64,000 nucleotides of DNA from positions 39,579 to 103,578 of the forward strand of contig JAOTRV010000014.1 in the NCBI GenBank assembly GCA_030247575.1, in the 5' to 3' direction. This DNA comes from Sulfuritalea sp. GTDB lineage: Bacteria > Pseudomonadota > Gammaproteobacteria > Burkholderiales > Rhodocyclaceae. Position 1 is the first letter of the stretch. Every line of letters starts with the position of its first letter. Shown in pieces: positions 62,963 through 64,000 of this stretch. Position numbers and translations under genes: made by a program. The notes under the pieces were generated by a model, which saw only the letters and a program-made list of their open reading frames with translations, had not been told where the DNA came from and did no database searches.

Positions 62963-64000
62963 TTGTCACCCACGCGCAGCACGGCAAGAAAGGCTTCCTG
63001 CGGAATCTCGACGCTGCCGACCTGCTTCATGCGCTTCTTGCCGGCCTTCTGCTTCTCCAGCAGCTTCTTCTTGCGCGTGATGTCGCCGCCGTAGCACTTG
63101 GCCAGCACGTCCTTGCGCATGGCCTTGACGTTTTCGCGGGCAATGATGGTCGAGCCGATCGCGGCCTGGATGGCGACGTCGTACATCTGGCGCGGAATCA
63201 GTTCGCGCATCTTGGCGGCCAGTTCGCGGCCGCGATACGGCGCGTTGGCGCGATGCACGATCAGCGACAGGGCGTCGACCTTGTCGCCGTTGATCAGCAC
63301 GTCGAGCTTGACCACATCGGCCGCCCGGTACTCCTTGAACTCGTAGTCGAGCGAGGCGTAGCCGCGCGAGACGGACTTCAGCTTGTCGAAGAAATCCATC
63401 ACCACTTCGGCCATCGGCATGTCGTAGGTCAGTTGCACCTGGCGGCCGTGATAGGCCATGTTCACCTGCGAGCCGCGCTTCTGCTCGCACAGGGTGATCA
63501 CCGCGCCGAGGTATTCCTGCGGCACGAAAATCTTGGTGGTGATGATGGGCTCGCGGATTTCCTCCATCTTCTGCACTTCCGGCAGCTTGGCCGGATTTTC
63601 CACCTGGATGGTGGTGCCGTCGCGCATCAGCACTTCGTACACCACGGTCGGCGCGGTGGTGATCAGGTCCTGGTCGAACTCGCGTTCCAGCCGTTCCTGC
63701 ACGATTTCCATGTGCAGGAGGCCGAGGAAGCCGCAGCGGAAGCCGAAGCCGAGCGCCTGCGAAACTTCCGGCTCGTAGTGCAGCGAGGCATCGTTGAGCT
63801 TCAATTTCTCCAGCGAGTCGCGCAGGCTGTCGTACTGGTTCGATTCCACCGGGTAGAGGCCGGCGAACACCTGCGACTTGATTTCCTTGAAGCCGGCCAG
63901 CGGCTCGGTGGCGCGGCGATCGGCGATGGTCACCGTGTCGCCAACCTTGGCGGCATCGAGTTCCTTGATGCCGGAAATGATGAAGCCGACCTCGCCGGCG
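62959..64000 (-). CDS. lepA: Elongation factor 4 (C-terminal part; 5' end outside window)
   Basis: The frame is open to the window end; 346 residues are visible. LepA is a ribosome-associated GTPase. Present are part of domain II ([23 protein letters not shown]), domains III and V ([37 protein letters not shown]), and the LepA-specific C-terminal domain ([69 protein letters not shown]). The GTPase domain lies beyond base 64000. Confidence 0.96.
   Translation of the reverse strand, partial: AGEVGFIISGIKELDAAKVGDTVTIADRRATEPLAGFKEIKSQVFAGLYPVESNQYDSLRDSLEKLKLNDASLHYEPEVSQALGFGFRCGFLGLLHMEIVQERLEREFDQDLITTAPTVVYEVLMRDGTTIQVENPAKLPEVQKMEEIREPIITTKIFVPQEYLGAVITLCEQKRGSQVNMAYHGRQVQLTYDMPMAEVVMDFFDKLKSVSRGYASLDYEFKEYRAADVVKLDVLINGDKVDALSLIVHRANAPYRGRELAAKMRELIPRQMYDVAIQAAIGSTIIARENVKAMRKDVLAKCYGGDITRKKKLLEKQKAGKKRMKQVGSVEIPQEAFLAVLRVGDK

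Overview
The window is a GC-rich (by eye about two-thirds G+C), densely coded proteobacterial chromosome segment. Its gene orders are typical of Betaproteobacteria: sspB-sspA next to petC-petB-petA, dnaX-ybaB-recR, and the lepA-lepB-DUF4845-rnc-era-recO-pdxJ-acpS-nagZ cluster. A tungsten-type aldehyde oxidoreductase operon, a CaiB/BaiF CoA-transferase and a fused indolepyruvate ferredoxin oxidoreductase point to the Rhodocyclales (Azoarcus/Aromatoleum/Sterolibacterium-like anaerobic degraders of aromatics). That placement is inference. I saw no tRNA, 16S/23S rRNA, integrase, transposase or CRISPR array.

Layout. 1-5.9 kb: end of a class III adenylate cyclase, sspBA, the cytochrome bc1 operon, and a CoA-transferase coupled to recR. 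5.9-9.5 kb: recR, ybaB, dnaX, a Spy-like periplasmic protein and the 4.5S (SRP) RNA. 9.5-15.2 kb: the aor operon, transcribed leftward: ferredoxin-type AorA, tungstopterin AorB, two tandem FAD subunits, a MoaD-like carrier and a small unknown protein. 15.2-30 kb: hydrolase, srkA, comEC, a CBS protein, DUF2062, lolDC, an RpfE-type protein, recJ and a CHASE-PAS-PAS-GGDEF-EAL protein. 30-44.5 kb: prfC, a lytic transglycosylase, an exported OB-fold-like protein, an Lrp regulator divergent from the fused IOR, a ferredoxin reductase, moaA, moeA, an M48 lipoprotein protease and a flavin-dependent halogenase. 44.5-57.3 kb is the accessory-looking part: a frameshifted sensor gene, two toxin-antitoxin modules, a MacAB-like exporter, DUF4824/DUF2157, an ArsC-like protein, hslO, a spermidine-synthase-like methyltransferase and an EamA transporter. 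57.3-64 kb: the nagZ to lepA housekeeping operon, almost every junction overlapping by ATGA.

How they work together. The aor operon should oxidise aldehydes to acids and pass electrons through AorA to FAD subunits. The IOR would oxidise arylpyruvates to aryl-CoA and reduce ferredoxin, which the adjacent FAD reductase could recycle. Together with the CoA-transferase this fits anaerobic aromatic amino-acid and aromatic-acid metabolism. moaA and moeA supply pterin cofactor.

Most interesting non-gene structure: (a) a 22-bp motif with a CGCCGGCG core, present about 14 times, equally on both strands and in several reading frames; (b) a BIME-like C/G-rich palindromic repeat family between genes, one copy of which is translated as an N-terminal extension of LolD; (c) a perfect 18-bp hairpin over the recR start; (d) a MoaD-like gene whose only well-placed start is ATC; (e) two unrelated toxin-antitoxin promoters built alike, with a palindromic operator between -35 and -10 and the toxin ATG at the predicted transcription start.
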